Both the position numbers and the translations under genes were made by a program. The notes beneath the pieces are model-generated. The model saw only the letters and a list, made by a program, of their open reading frames with translations, did not search any database and was not told the DNA's origin. From assembly GCA_022496805.1 (NCBI GenBank), contig CM040085.1, positions 14,289,811 to 14,353,810 on the forward strand: 64,000 nucleotides of DNA, given 5' to 3'. The stretch comes from Pohlia nutans (Eukaryota > Streptophyta > Bryopsida > Bryales > Mniaceae). Each line of letters begins with the position of its first letter. Position 1 is the stretch's first letter. Of the stretch, positions 1-10,850 are shown piece by piece.

Positions 1-228
1 TATGATAAACTGCAGGGTGAGTGCAGGGTGAGTACGTTCAACATACGTAAAACGTAGGATGTGCATTTATCGTATGTTGAACGTACTGTTAACGTATGTT
101 GAACATATATTTATTGTATGTTTATCGTATTGTTATTGTATGTGCTTACGTGCGTACGTAAACATCGCAGAAACGTGACTTGCCAACATTTTGATGCAGT
201 ACCCATCAAAACGTGAGCCCCAACTTAC
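1..228. other. Glucuronokinase intron 5 with a perfect 16-bp hairpin
   Basis: After the donor at 228-227 the intron runs off the window. It contains GTACGTTCAACATACG at 32-47 and its exact inverted copy at 71-86, with further partial copies to about 180, and GCAGGGTGAGT twice in tandem at 12-33. No coding sequence is visible. Probably an unstable simple repeat or hairpin. Confidence 0.7.
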
Positions 229-2708
229 TTTCGCAGGTCAAAGTTGCGGTCCATGAGCTTTGCAAGGGTGTGGAAGTCTTGTACAAGCAAAGCATCTCGA
301 CCCATCACAGCAAGATTGGCAACTTCATTCATGCAGCTTCTCACCATCTTATCACCATCCAACCACCTTTTCCTCACTGTACTATGCACCTGCATTAATT
401 GTGAAGTCCCCAGGCAGAAAGATATATCAAAAGCAAGCACTCCACAACATTGATGCTCAGAGAGATACTTTAAGACAAGAATGTGTTGACAAGCTAAATG
501 CCACCGTTGGATGCAGCATGTTTAATTTCTTGATGGAACCAGAAAAATATCTCTTCAGTAAATTAGGTCTGCAGCTCTAAGTACTTGACAAGCCAAAGAA
601 AGATATTTAAGCAGGGAATATTATAGGTAGAAGCACGAGCCTTGCCAGAGTCGCTGGGATTCTTCGCGTAGATCAGGTAGAGTGGTGGAATCAATTTCGG
701 ATCCATGGGTGTGTATATGCCGTTCCCAGTCTTCTCTAGGGTATCTCTATCAAAATCCTGTGTTAAGCATTACGTTAGAAAAGGGCAAAACCCAATACTA
801 TGTCAACCGGTGTTACTAAAAAAGAGATATAACTGCAAGCTCCGTCCAATGCAAGCAAAGAAAGCTCTTACAACATCCCATTCCAAAGGACCCCACGAGA
901 TTGACAAAGTTCCCAACGTTAAGTTTAGATTCATTTAGTCCTCGTGTGGAGTTATGTGAAGTTCATGTTAGTAAAACGCAAATAGTCTGAACTTAAAAGA
1001 TCGAAGTCAACATCAACCCTTAAAGGACCAAGAAGCACAAATTGGGAGCTTCATGTTTTTATAAGCACTTTTGAATAGGTCCTATGTGGAGTTTTTTTCA
1101 ATATCGATCTAGTATCCTATTGGATTGAGATTAACTTGCCATTGATGACTTTGTCAATGTGATTGGGGATCTTTTGAGATGCCATGATATCGTTCCTCAA
1201 TCACTCTTCAAAAGTACATTGAATATTCATGGTACGTACACATATAGAGAAGCGGAACTGCAAGAGGACGAACCATGTACACAAGACCTCCATAGACTTG
1301 AGCCACCCGGTCTTGCAAACCTGCAGTTATGCCGAGTTCCTCTTCAGCGCTCAAGATAACTCGGGGTCGGTCTTCGACCTTCATACGATCTCCGACGTCG
1401 TAGTATTCCAGCAAACATGACAGTGTTGCACAGACAATCGCACTCGATCCTGAGAGACCAGCCTACAGAACAGAAACGTTAATTACCTGACACGCCAATC
1501 ATGCCCATTAGATTGGCAAGTTAATGTTCATCTAATAAGACATTAGATCAATATTAACATAATGTTTTGATTTAATAATTGCAAGTGACACTACCATCAC
1601 ACTAACCTTCAGTTAACCCCTAAAGGACCAAAAAAACCTCATATATTATTATTTTTAGCAGTTTTGAGTAGGTCCAATATGGACAACCTTTTGTTTAAAT
1701 TTATTTGTTTTCTGACTAATGCATGCAATGCTCTTCACTAACTCTCGTAAAATAAAATTCGATCCCATCTGAATTATATTTTTCACAATATGATCAATTG
1801 AAATTTGGCATTTTAAAACCATGAATCCTTGGTCCATTAGGAGTTAACACCATTTGCATTTCATTGACATTAACTTAACATGAATCTAACATGAATATGA
1901 GGACTTGGTGAATCTAACTTCAATACAATCAATAGTACCACGGGATCTAGTTTGTGATAGCAGATGAATGGTTTGCGCATACCACTCACCTGTCTGGGCA
2001 CATTCGTATCATAAGTCAACGTGAAATTGCGATCATGTAAAGGAATAGCATGAGCTGAACAATAGGCATGGAACACCTTGCACGTCGCCACCAGCAAACG
2101 CACACCTCCATAGTACCCTTCGCCTTCTACTCGCTCAACCTACATGCCCACCACAACCATCACTCAGCAAAAAGAAACACACCTGATTGCTGAAAACAGA
2201 AAAAAAATAAAAATGAAAATAGGTTCTTTCTTTATTTCCAACTGATCGTAAGAGTGACTTGTTCCTAAAGGCATTACCAGTCATTTCTATCTCTGTAAAT
2301 GAAAATGAGGTGCCATTCATGAATAGAAACACTTCGATACAGAAATTTGAAAACAGTCTCTATTCAAGGATAACGCCTCATTTTCCGATACAGACATGGC
2401 TGGTAATTTTCACACAAGCAGATGATTTGCAGCAGGGGGTCCAATTTTCCTACACTACAGAAAATACAGTGACAATTTCGTGATTGTTGTTACATGAACT
2501 CAAGAAATGGTACCAGATGTTGCAAGGAGGCGAAGTGCGCAGGGTCGTGCACAGGGTGAGGGCGAAACACGAGCGTCTCAGAGGGCTCGAGAGTGACCGA
2601 GGCGCCGAAGTTGCGGATGGCAATGGCGATTGTGTTGCCGTAATAGGCGTCGCTGGGGTTGCCTAGCAAGCCTACTCGCGCATACGATTCACACTTGATA
2701 CTCTTCAT
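229..2708 (-). CDS. GLCAK: Glucuronokinase (GHMP kinase family), C-terminus cut off by window edge
   Basis: Phosphorylates D-glucuronate to glucuronate 1-phosphate in the cytosolic myo-inositol oxygenation route to UDP-glucuronate and cell-wall sugars. Five exons on the minus strand, in coding order: 2708-2514, 2139-1990, 1462-1274, 757-641, 389-229, giving 270 complete codons; plant enzymes have about 360, so the end lies beyond base 1. Seen: [11 protein letters not shown] near residue 10, the GHMP ATP-binding motif GLSGSSA at 117-123, [12 protein letters not shown] near 164-175, and RKRWLDGD near 223-230. All junctions keep frame and match the plant family pattern. The start is the ATG at 2708, just before the conserved N-terminal block; no upstream in-frame ATG was found in that exon. 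Intron 4 appears to begin GC instead of GT. Introns 1 to 3 carry transposon fragments, including a 235-bp TTAA element in intron 2. The symbol is by family similarity. Confidence 0.93.
1014..1130 (+). mobile_element. Left end of a family C TTAA element (fragment), in glucuronokinase intron 3
   Basis: Begins CAACCCTTAAAGGACC and continues with the family C interior (a motif near AATAGGTCCTATGTGGA), also seen at 25922. No right end is found, so this is a truncated copy. Confidence 0.55.
1613..1847 (+). mobile_element. Family C TTAA element, 235 bp, in glucuronokinase intron 2
   Basis: Left end TTAACCCCTAAAGGACC, right end GGTCCATTAGGAGTTAA, TTAA at both edges. Related copies lie at 25922 (interrupted), 35333, 40661, and fragments at 1014 and 19060. 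Too short to code. It is away from the splice sites and should not disturb splicing. Confidence 0.85.
2395..2478 (+). repeat. Copy of part of element L within glucuronokinase intron 1
   Basis: A run of about 33 bases starting GGGGGTCCAATTTTCC is identical to the interior of the TTAA element at 2877-3121. No terminal repeats are seen. Either a decayed copy of L, or L picked up intron sequence. Confidence 0.6.
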
Positions 2709-2819
2709 CTTCTCCTTCCAATCCACCAAGAACTGAGCACCACACCAATTCCGCAAGAGAATTGTCACAGACGGGAAGGAAGCTATATAATTTTTTTATA
2801 AATTAAAAGGAAAAACAAA

Positions 2820-3440
2820 AACAAAACCGATTCTCTCCAAAAATCTACAATCTCTACTAGCACAAGCGCCAATTCCTTAACCCCCTAAGCGTCCAAAACG
2901 CCCAATATGGCCATCTGCATCACTGAACTTTGGTATTCCTCATTTTATCTCGGTTTTCTGATTGCAATACATCATTTTAAAGCTCTTGTTCTATACCACA
3001 AGATCAACATTGTCGATCGTGTCAAACGGAAGTCATTTTCACACTAACAAATGATGATTTGTACCAGGGGGTCCAATTTTCCTACACTACAGAAAATACA
3101 CAGTGGACGCTTAGGGGTTAAACCCTAAACCTCAGGAAAATCTTGTCCAATTGATGCTCCCTTGGTTTATTCGCTAGATCATCGGTGTGCCTAATTGCAT
3201 TTACGAAACCCTAGCTCCGATTGATTCAAGACATATTCTACCACATTGGCTTCCATTCATGAAATCGGCTTCCTAGGCTTACCGGGAAAACACAGAAAGA
3301 GAAAGAGGTGATCACATTGTTTTTCTCCAATACTCCCTCTCTCCTCAACAATCTCTGCTTGCGCAAATGCCAATACAACCCTAAATTCTTGTCCAATGGA
3401 TTGATGCTCCCTTGATTAGATCATGATTGCATTTCCAAAA
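2820..3440. repeat. Local duplication of the glucuronokinase promoter region
   Basis: The stretch 2828-2880 plus 3122-3205 (either side of element L) matches 3320-3435: both hold a CTCTCC...CAATCTCT pyrimidine stretch, a GC(A/C)AA(A/G)(T/C)GCCAAT-like motif, ACCCTAAA, then TTGTCCAAT...GATGCTCCCTTG and AGATCAT. The remainder to 3958 is AT-rich spacer with a purine-rich stretch near 3600; I see no gene there. Confidence 0.6.
2877..3121. mobile_element. Element L, 245-bp TTAA element just upstream of glucuronokinase
   Basis: Left end TTAACCCCCTAAGCGTCC, right end GGACGCTTAGGGGTTAA. It lies about 170 bp upstream of the glucuronokinase ATG, inside one copy of a duplicated stretch. The other copy (3320-3440) lacks it and so shows the empty site. 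Confidence 0.85.
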
Positions 3441-3958
3441 TAAGCGCCACCAAGAAATTGCAAGAGCAGATTAGATTGCGATGGAAACTAAGCAAGTGCG
3501 ATCGGAGAATTGTGCAGAGAATGCAAAGAAACCAAATGCTCTGATTCCTCTTCCAAAACGAGAATAAGTAAAGGCTGTGAGCTGTGAAGAGAAAGGGACT
3601 TGGATGCAGAAGAGGACGAAGAAGAAGAAAGCTGTCAATCCTTCACGGGAACAACGTGCATGAACAAAAAATAATTGGCTTGCACCAAGCCTTTAAGGAA
3701 AAATTTGAAGAAAAATGGATGAAGACGCCAGATTTTTCCAATTTTTGAAAACATATTGGATGAAATTTCCCATTTTTTAATGTGAATGAAAAGATAGTCC
3801 TATCCAAAAAAAACCTTAAACACACATTCAAAGGAATAAACACCATTGTTATACATCATGCAGGATCAATTATACTACATAAAAGAAAAATAGAAAATAA
3901 CCAATCACTACCAATAGAATAAGCAGAATAAACAAGGAAGAAAAAGGGGGAGTAGTGG

Positions 3959-4535
3959 TTAACCCCTAAACGTCCTCACCTATGTCCAGTTTAGGCAGTT
4001 TTGCAAAGATGCATTATAAAATGCAATTAATATGAATATTTAGAACTTGATGTATGAATAAAAGTTATACATTTTTAATTTTAGATTCTATCTATACAGT
4101 TAGATCTATGACTACTATCACTAATCTTTTTTTATAAATTTTGAAACATAAAATAAAAAATTACTTTGTAATTCAATTACGAATAAGATATTGACAATAT
4201 GTGGATGAAATTTGTTGTGATGGGTTATAATGTAGTACTTTAGGTGTAGTGATTTTTGGAGATTTTTTGGATGCTTGATTTTAATAGTTTTTTTTTTCAT
4301 GAACACTTTTAGACCAAAATCTTCAAGATTTTCGGTGAAACACTACAACACAAAATGAGGCATAATTTTTTCAAAAATTATTTCCTTTCCGATCGGATCA
4401 CACATACATGAAGTTAACTTCCCATAAAAAATTCAGTAAAAAAATCACACCACAAAAAGTGCATGACGGATGAGAAAATACGGATGAAATCTGTACATCA
4501 GGCCAAAAAGGCCTGCTTGGGCAGTTAGGGGTTAA
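3959..4535 (+). mobile_element. Family A TTAA element, copy 1, 577 bp
   Basis: Ends TTAACCCCTAAACGTCC and GGGCAGTTAGGGGTTAA. The interior (TTTTGCAAAGATGCATTATA near the left; a GATCGGATCACACAT motif near the right) recurs at 23099, 27126, 58638 and, inverted, at 34532, 40080 and 59994. No open frame of note. Confidence 0.9.
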
Positions 4536-5150
4536 GAACACTATTTATTTATTTTCGTCTTTTTTTTATTAGCTCAACATAGACAATTGGCTCAGGAAGG
4601 TGGGACGGGCCTGGTTGGTTGTTATAACTTTCCTACCTATGATAACTCACTAGCAGTACCAAGTCATGAATATCACATTACTGCTCAAACGGGCACAACA
4701 GAAACCGAACCCGGACCATTTGATTGGAATACAACGTTCTTTACCAACCAACCCAGGAACCATGACTTAATGATCACCAACAAAACAAATTCTAATACTA
4801 TACTTTAACTAGATTTAACACTCATTTAGGGTTGCTTTTGTTACTAGCATTTGTTACTAGTCACTAAAGTGTCTATTCTCAAAAGGAAAGAACAATCTTG
4901 CACCAATGGCCCTTTGTCCATTGAGCACTGGCTCGTTGTTATAACGAATACCGGTAGACACTCTATTCACACCGGCTTTTAAAGAGGACCGGAGTTTCTA
5001 TCTATCTTCTATCCAAAATATAGATGAATGTGAAAATATTTGGCTACATGATTTAATTTATATCACCACTTTAGCACTTCTCCAAAAACCCAAAAAAAAA
5101 ACCTTAATACTACTATCCTATAGAATGAGAAGAAGTTTGGGGGCGTTTGT
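4536..5150. other. Spacer with a dispersed ~120-bp repeat
   Basis: No gene recognised. Bases ~4880-4995 resemble 60735-60850: both hold a TCTTG(C/T)ACCA(A/T)TGG core, then CCTTTGTCC, GGCACT or GACACT with TTATTCAC, and GAAGTT or GGAGTTTC. A short open stretch at 4587-4808 matches nothing I know. Confidence 0.5.
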
Positions 5151-5962
5151 ATGGTAAGGTCCACTAACTCCTCTTGATGAACTAACTACATTTTGGTGCA
5201 CATTTGTGCACTTTGAGCATTTTGTTTAAAAAGCTAACTTTCAAATTAATTTGAAAATTATGTAGCAATGATTCAATGAAAAATGAGTGAACCAACTTCT
5301 AAATTTATCTACATGTTATCCAAAAAATAAAATTTTAGAATGTCAAAATGATTTTATGTTGAAGATTTTGAGTATCAAAAGTCCCATTTTAATATCAGTT
5401 TTACCAATTTATGATCAAACTTTAAATGTAAATATAGCTCACGTTTGATTCTATATTGAAATATTTAAAACTTAGCCAACTTGCAAAATCTCATTCTCAA
5501 GTACATTAAAAAAAGGAATCCATCAAAAAAGTTTTTTAAAATATAGAAACAATTAATCCCTCCCAAAAATAATACATTTTAAAATTTGAAACTTTAATCA
5601 ATTCCAAAAAGATTGAAAAAATTGGAAGATATTTTTCTTCACATATTTGAACACAGGAAAAATTCATAGCTCAAAAGTCCATCCACAACCTTTTGTTCTC
5701 TTTCTCTTTTAGAATTTAGAGTGCATATTATGCATTGTGACAATGCACTAGTTTACCATTTGTTTCATACTCCATTAAAATATAATGCTAAATTTTTACT
5801 TTTCTATCAAATTTTTTTTCTCTTAACGGTACAGTTGATCCTACCACTTTAGATTTCACAAAAATATTTTTCTTTCTTTGAAATGGATTTTTCAAATTCT
5901 CAAAATCCTCAAAAGGGTGCATAGAGACAAGAATTCTAGTGGACCGTACCATACAAACACTT
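5151..5962. mobile_element. Inverted-repeat element W, ~810 bp
   Basis: Left end GTTTGTATGGTAAGGTCCAC, right end the inverse, GTGGACCGTACCATACAAAC. About 22 bp of terminal inverted repeat with one mismatch. The interior is AT-rich and non-coding. The target duplication could not be resolved, so its superfamily is open. Confidence 0.65.
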
Positions 5963-6326
5963 GAGGGTGAGGCCTTAGTGTAAAACCATTTGATTTGATT
6001 TGTCAAATTTGAACAATCTTATTGATTAAAATTTGTGAAATATGGGTTGGAACAATAATTGGGCCCTAATGTATAGTAACCTTATTGAATGCTCAACTAT
6101 CTACTAGTAGGATTATCAAACCGTGTAGACCTTCTTGCAAAATATATATATATATATAACTAATAATATATAATTATTTTTACCAAAAATATTAAAAAAA
6201 TAAAATCTGACGTGGCACCATTTGGGCCACGTCAGTATGGTTTTTTTTAATAGTTATTTTGTTATTAAAATTTTGATTTTTTAATATTTTATTATTTTAT
6301 TATTTTTACATGGCAGTTTCATTGTG

Positions 6327-8139
6327 TTAACCCTTTAACACTTTGGGTACTATAGCTGGGTTCACTTGTTTTCACTGGGTTTTTCCACTATGATTGATAC
6401 TGCGAGAAATAGAATGGATTAAATTAGAAAGTAACTGTACAATTGTATTCTCAACTGGGGTGCAGACATCTTGCCAAAATTAGAGAATCATCCGATGGTG
6501 GAATTGGAAGATCATAGTATGTCTTTGAACCGTATAATGCACACTCAAAAATTAGATTTTGGAGGGTGTGTGACTTCAAAGTTAAATAGAATTTGGGTAA
6601 AATTTTCTAAAATGAAAGTACAAATGTTCAGCAATGACTTATGTCAACATCTCAGAGACGTGACTATCGGAATTTTAGAAAACCACGTGAGATAAAAAAT
6701 AGGGTCAATTTAATTTGTTTAGGGTAAAATCTATAATTTCGTTAAATCTACCATAGCATTGGAAATATGTCCCCTACATGATTATATGTAAAATAGGGAG
6801 GTGGATAATCCCTCCATTTTAGTAATCAGTAGAAAAAAATAGGGTCATAGACATAGGATCCCTCTAAAAGTGTGTAGTAGGATTAGTATAATAATTATGG
6901 GTTTGACGACTTGGATGAAGAAGTGTGTAGTTTCTGTCCAAATTTGAATCAATCGCGTTAGTATGGAGGGAAATGTCGTGGTTTTTTTGGGGGGAAGGAA
7001 TGTGCCGGCGCTCCTCTACGGCCGTTGGGTTTTGCAAGGGCGCTGAACATGTGTGACCTCTCTGAATGCTTAGAACCTGACAGCCTCCACCGTCACCCTC
7101 AACCGCTTCCTGCAATCTTTTTTGGTTTTGTCACAACCTCAATCTTTGATTGTCAAGCTCACGCTTTTTCTGAGCATTTTCTAGGGTTTCTTTCATGCAG
7201 ATTGATGCTACAGAGTGGCGACTTCCTTTGCAATGTTTTCCACGTTTAGGGTTTAGGGTTTAGCTTTCATGGTTCGTCTCTTCTTTGTTGGTTTTGTGAT
7301 TAGGATTTTGCTCAAGTTTTGGTAGAGCAATTTCATGGTAAAGCTTGCTTAGAGTTTGGGTAAACATATAGACGGTTAGGTGAAGCATGGAGTTTGGTTT
7401 CGCAATGCTATAGTATTCTGTCCACTATTTGGTACTTGTATGATTTATAAAAAAAATATTGTGCCAAAAATTAGCCTCTCTAAACAATTACAAATAAATA
7501 TAGGGTGCTAAAAAATACGTCAAAGTAGCTTTTTATCTACAAATAGGGAGGGAAAAAATATTGAGAGGTGCATAAATATCCCCCTATTAAATACCCCATT
7601 ATCGCACGTGGTTACGAAACGTAAGGGGGTGTGATCGCCCCGAGGTCAACACCTCTCCGTTGCAATCTTTCATGTTAAGAACGGACTCGCACATAATTAT
7701 TGTGAATTTTATAAGTGAGAGTGACTTATCCATGTATGGTTTAGGACAAAAATTTATACGTTAAAATAAGATAGGAGTTGGTACATGGATCAAGATCTGA
7801 ATACATACACTTATGGAACATGAACAAGAGAACACGATCCAAAAAAATAAAATAAGACAACAAACTTCCAAACACAAGAAATACCGCATAGTACATGTGT
7901 TGTATTTGTTAGTATTTACTGTATTTTCAAGTATTTACAGTATTTTTGCACCTTGTTCATAGGTATTTTGATAGTTGCACAACTCCAAATTGAAATTTTC
8001 TTTTTCTAAAAGATGTATATTATAACGCTCATCATTTGAACTTCACAATTCAAAATCCGATTCTTCACAAATTTTCCATTATTCGCATTTTTGACACATC
8101 AAAGACCACAATGTGGTTTCTTGAGCACTAAAGGGTTAA
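6327..8139 (+). mobile_element. Family F TTAA element, copy 1, carrying a 991-bp insert
   Basis: Ends TTAACCCTTTAACACTTTGG and GCACTAAAGGGTTAA. Homologous to 53433-54947 in inverted orientation (shared: AACCGTATAATGCACA, CTTCAAAGTTAAATAG, AACGGACTCGCACATAATTA). Copy 2 lacks the insert at 6654-7644. Confidence 0.75.
6654..7644. mobile_element. Mutator-like (Pack-MULE-like) insert within F1
   Basis: Absent from the second F copy. It is flanked by an 11-bp imperfect direct repeat, GTCAACATCTC (6643-6653) and GTCAACACCTC (7645-7655), the length expected for Mutator-like elements. The ends carry long degenerate inverted repeats sharing CACGTG(A/C)GATAA and GGGAGG. The middle (~6960-7440) is richer in GC and looks gene-derived: CTAGGGTTT, a TTTAGGG run at 7244-7262 (telobox-like) and possible exon/intron edges. 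The captured gene is not recognised. Confidence 0.55.
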
Positions 8140-9246
8140 CGGCCTTTTGGAGGCCTGAATTTTTTTGTAATGGTAGCCTTCCAGGGATCAAAGGTTTCCA
8201 ACAATATTCGACTTTACCAAACCGACTTGATGAGAAATGTTCAGAAATTGATGAACTGTGAGATCTGGGTCGAGAGCAGTCGGCCAAGCACACTCCATCT
8301 CCCTCATGCTTCCAACTCGTCACCGTATTGTTTTGGCAAAAGTATGTCTTAAGCACAACCAATTGCTTGAAAAATGACTCATGATCCGCATACTCATCCT
8401 TGCAGAACTAAGAGAATACAACTCCCATTGTGTCCACGACTGGCTGAGATAAGAACCGAAAGTGAAGTTCAATACGGTTGGAACGAGTTGCACTTGCACA
8501 AAACAATAGAAAGAATCACTAACATCCACGGCCACAAACAAAAAGGAAAGAAAAGAAAAAGTAAAAGAAGGCACTAACATAAAGTCAATTGAATATGAAG
8601 AGAAAATAGTGATTGGAAAACTTGCTAGTGACTACAAGTTTGCTTTTATGGATGAGATAGAGACTTTAGATGCACAACATGCTATGTTCCATTTGGCAAT
8701 AAAGACCAATTGGTCAATAGCCATAATCTGCCCATTTTCAGTTAACCCACTTAGTCGCATTTGGTAACAACTTGGTGCGAACAACATTTAATTGGCAGGC
8801 TTTGTTGAGTACTTCAAACTCGCGGAGATCGCCATTGTGTTGGTTTTGGGAATTGTGAAAGACGAAAGGAAGTTTTCTACATTTGGCTTTGTGAAGAGCA
8901 AAGTACAAAACAAATAAATAGATCATTTGGCCTCGTGTGTTCAACTGTAAGGTAACTATATCTAAAGGCGACCATTTCCTTAAAGCGTCCATAGCTCAAT
9001 CTTTCATAATAAGTAGATTCTGACACCCTACTATTGATGAGAATGTGCACAATCTGAACATCAGAGTTTAGGGTCGCTTTAAGGTCAGCCTATAGTCAGC
9101 ACTTTGGAAATTCATAACTTATTCATACGGTGTACAAATAATGCATGCTAAAGTGCGTTGAAATCTCTTGAACTTGCTAATAAGACCTACTAAAAATATT
9201 TTCTGTTTTATGTGTGTAAATAGGCTCAGTTGGTAAGGTGAACGCT

Positions 9247-9977
9247 TTAATTCCTAAAGGTTGGGCCTATGACCATGGAATCATGTTTGATCTGTCACAC
9301 TCAATTTTGTTACTAAAAATAATACCAGAATTCAAATTTATATTTTTAGTAAATGAAGTCACATGTCTACTACAAATCATGAATTTTTCATAAATATTGG
9401 TGAAAATTTGAAATTACTATGGTTTTATGAAGTGATTGTAACGAAAATCTATATCAATTACAAAATGTACTAGAAAATTCCGATTATTTTATCTAAGGTG
9501 TAAATTACAATAAAGAAAAGTTTAGTTAATGAAAATCATCCGTGTATTTAAATTTAGAAATTTTGCTACACCTTGGTGATACCTACTGAACTTGTAACTA
9601 CAATAAAACACTCAATTTTTAAATTTTTCCAAAAACTCAAAGTGGAGTAGAAACTAGACTTGGCAAGCTTCATTTTGTTAGTTAAGCTCAAATGCAATGG
9701 AACTCATTTTCATGGCCTAAATTTAGTTTAAGTAGAACAAGCAAAAAAATTCAAAATACACTACACGGTGAACCGTTTTTACGACTCTTTTTGTAGTTGG
9801 GACCCCATGTAAAATCTAAAAATAGCTTGAATGATTTGAATTTAACTTGAAGGGGTGGCACTACCAAGCAAAGCCCTTCACATAAAGAATTGGATGGAAA
9901 TCATCCATGCAGTTGGAATTGAACAGTCAACTTTGTTCATAAGCCATTTTTTGGTCTCGGCGGCGTTTAGGGGTTAA
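9247..9977 (+). mobile_element. Family G TTAA element, copy 1, 731 bp
   Basis: Left end TTAATTCCTAAAGGTTGGGC, right end GGCGTTTAGGGGTTAA. Close relative at 54240-54939 throughout its length (CCTATGACCATGGAATCATG near the left). The final TTAA at 9974-9977 also begins B1. Confidence 0.88.
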
Positions 9978-10523
9978 CCCCTAAGCGCTCAAACGACCAT
10001 TTTCTGGTCGCTATCCGAATTTAACAGGCTGCCCGGAACAAAAAAATAAAAAATTGAAAAAATAAAAAATATTTTAAAATACTACATCAAGTCTACTTTC
10101 CAACCCAATTTGAATTATGGCAATCCGAGTTAAACTCCACCCGGAAGAATTTTTCAAAGTAGATCATCTCAACATTGTCTTAGTGTTATAAAATTTGCTA
10201 TTTGGGGAAAGTAATGATGATTCCTCCATCATTTCTTTTGCTTTTTTGAAGTTTACAATAGATAGCCCAACTTTGACCAATCATACTAAACTTTGAACTC
10301 TAAAATTGAAAATTATAAGTTATACATAATTTCAAAGGTTAATGCTTTTAAATTCATTAAAAAATGATCTAAAGTTATTTTTGGAAGTTTGACCGTACGG
10401 ATAATTTGTAGAGATGATACTCTACATTTTGTCTATTGAACCAAACTTCATCAAACATATGGAAGGCACATATTATAACACATCTATGTTTTGTCCAATA
10501 CCCCTCGGGCTTTTAGGGGTTAA
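9974..10523 (+). mobile_element. Family B TTAA element, copy 1, 550 bp
   Basis: Ends TTAACCCCTAAGCGCTC and GGGCTTTTAGGGGTTAA. Near the left is an internal palindrome around CGACCATTTTCTGGTCG. Other copies: 24158 (inverted), 33775 (truncated), 61583. It inserted into the TTAA that ends G1. Confidence 0.9.
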
Positions 10524-10850
10524 GGTATAGTTACCTTACATGCAAACTTTTTGAAACTTACAAAAATTTCCCTTCAATATGGCAAATGGGGAGTGGATGT
10601 CAAACTGTGATCACTTGGCCAAGTTAGACTGCAATTTTTTTATAATTTTGGTATATATATATATATATAATTTTAATCTAGCCTGCTGGATTCAGCTGAT
10701 CAGAAGTGAGACCTTCTTGAGGCCCCATATCTCTCCTAATGCAATGCAAGGTCAAAAAATACATTAAAATTTTATTTTATTTTTTACCAACAGCCGCCAT
10801 GACTGAATCTGAAAAAGATCAATCGAATGAAATATAAGGGGGGGGGGGCG

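Larger units (their letters stand above)
6134..8172 (+). mobile_element. Element J copy 1, split by F1
   Basis: The left part (GACGTGGCACCATTTGG...TGGCAGTTTC) and right part (CGGCCTTTTGGAGGCC) match the uninterrupted copy at 25259-25517. The join falls exactly at TTAA, which is present on both sides of F1 here and only once in the other copy. The left boundary has decayed into a TA repeat and is approximate. Confidence 0.65.
8950..10536. mobile_element. Element H copy 1 (TA-flanked), interrupted by G1 and B1
   Basis: Ends AGGTAACTATA...TATAGTTACCT, flanked by TA on both sides. The uninterrupted copy is at 38114-38407. In this copy the TTAA of GCTTTAAGGTATAG is where G1 and B1 entered (9247-10523). 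Without them H1 is about 310 bp, like copy 2. Confidence 0.8.
8793..10640 (+). pseudogene. hAT transposase C-terminal remnant, split by element H1
   Basis: Plus-strand reading from ~8804 gives VEYFKLAEIAIVLVLG, then KDERKFSTFGFVKSK, a plant hAT-transposase dimerisation motif, with an in-frame stop soon after. The frame stops at 8947, where H1 begins, and resumes after H1 at 10537 with a segment containing NLQKFPFN. Reading across the single TA restores the expected spacing. At least three stops and no upstream domain: dead gene. Part of 8173-8792 may derive from the same element but I could not match it. Confidence 0.65.

Noticed and set aside
7244..7262. TTTAGGG repeats suggesting an internal telomere tract
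   Set aside because: Only two to three units; fits a telobox near a gene start better than a telomere remnant.
9225..9246. tRNA D-arm-like GGCTCAGTTGGTAAGG in element H
   Set aside because: No matching acceptor, anticodon or T arms nearby in H1 or the intact H2; chance resemblance to an A box.
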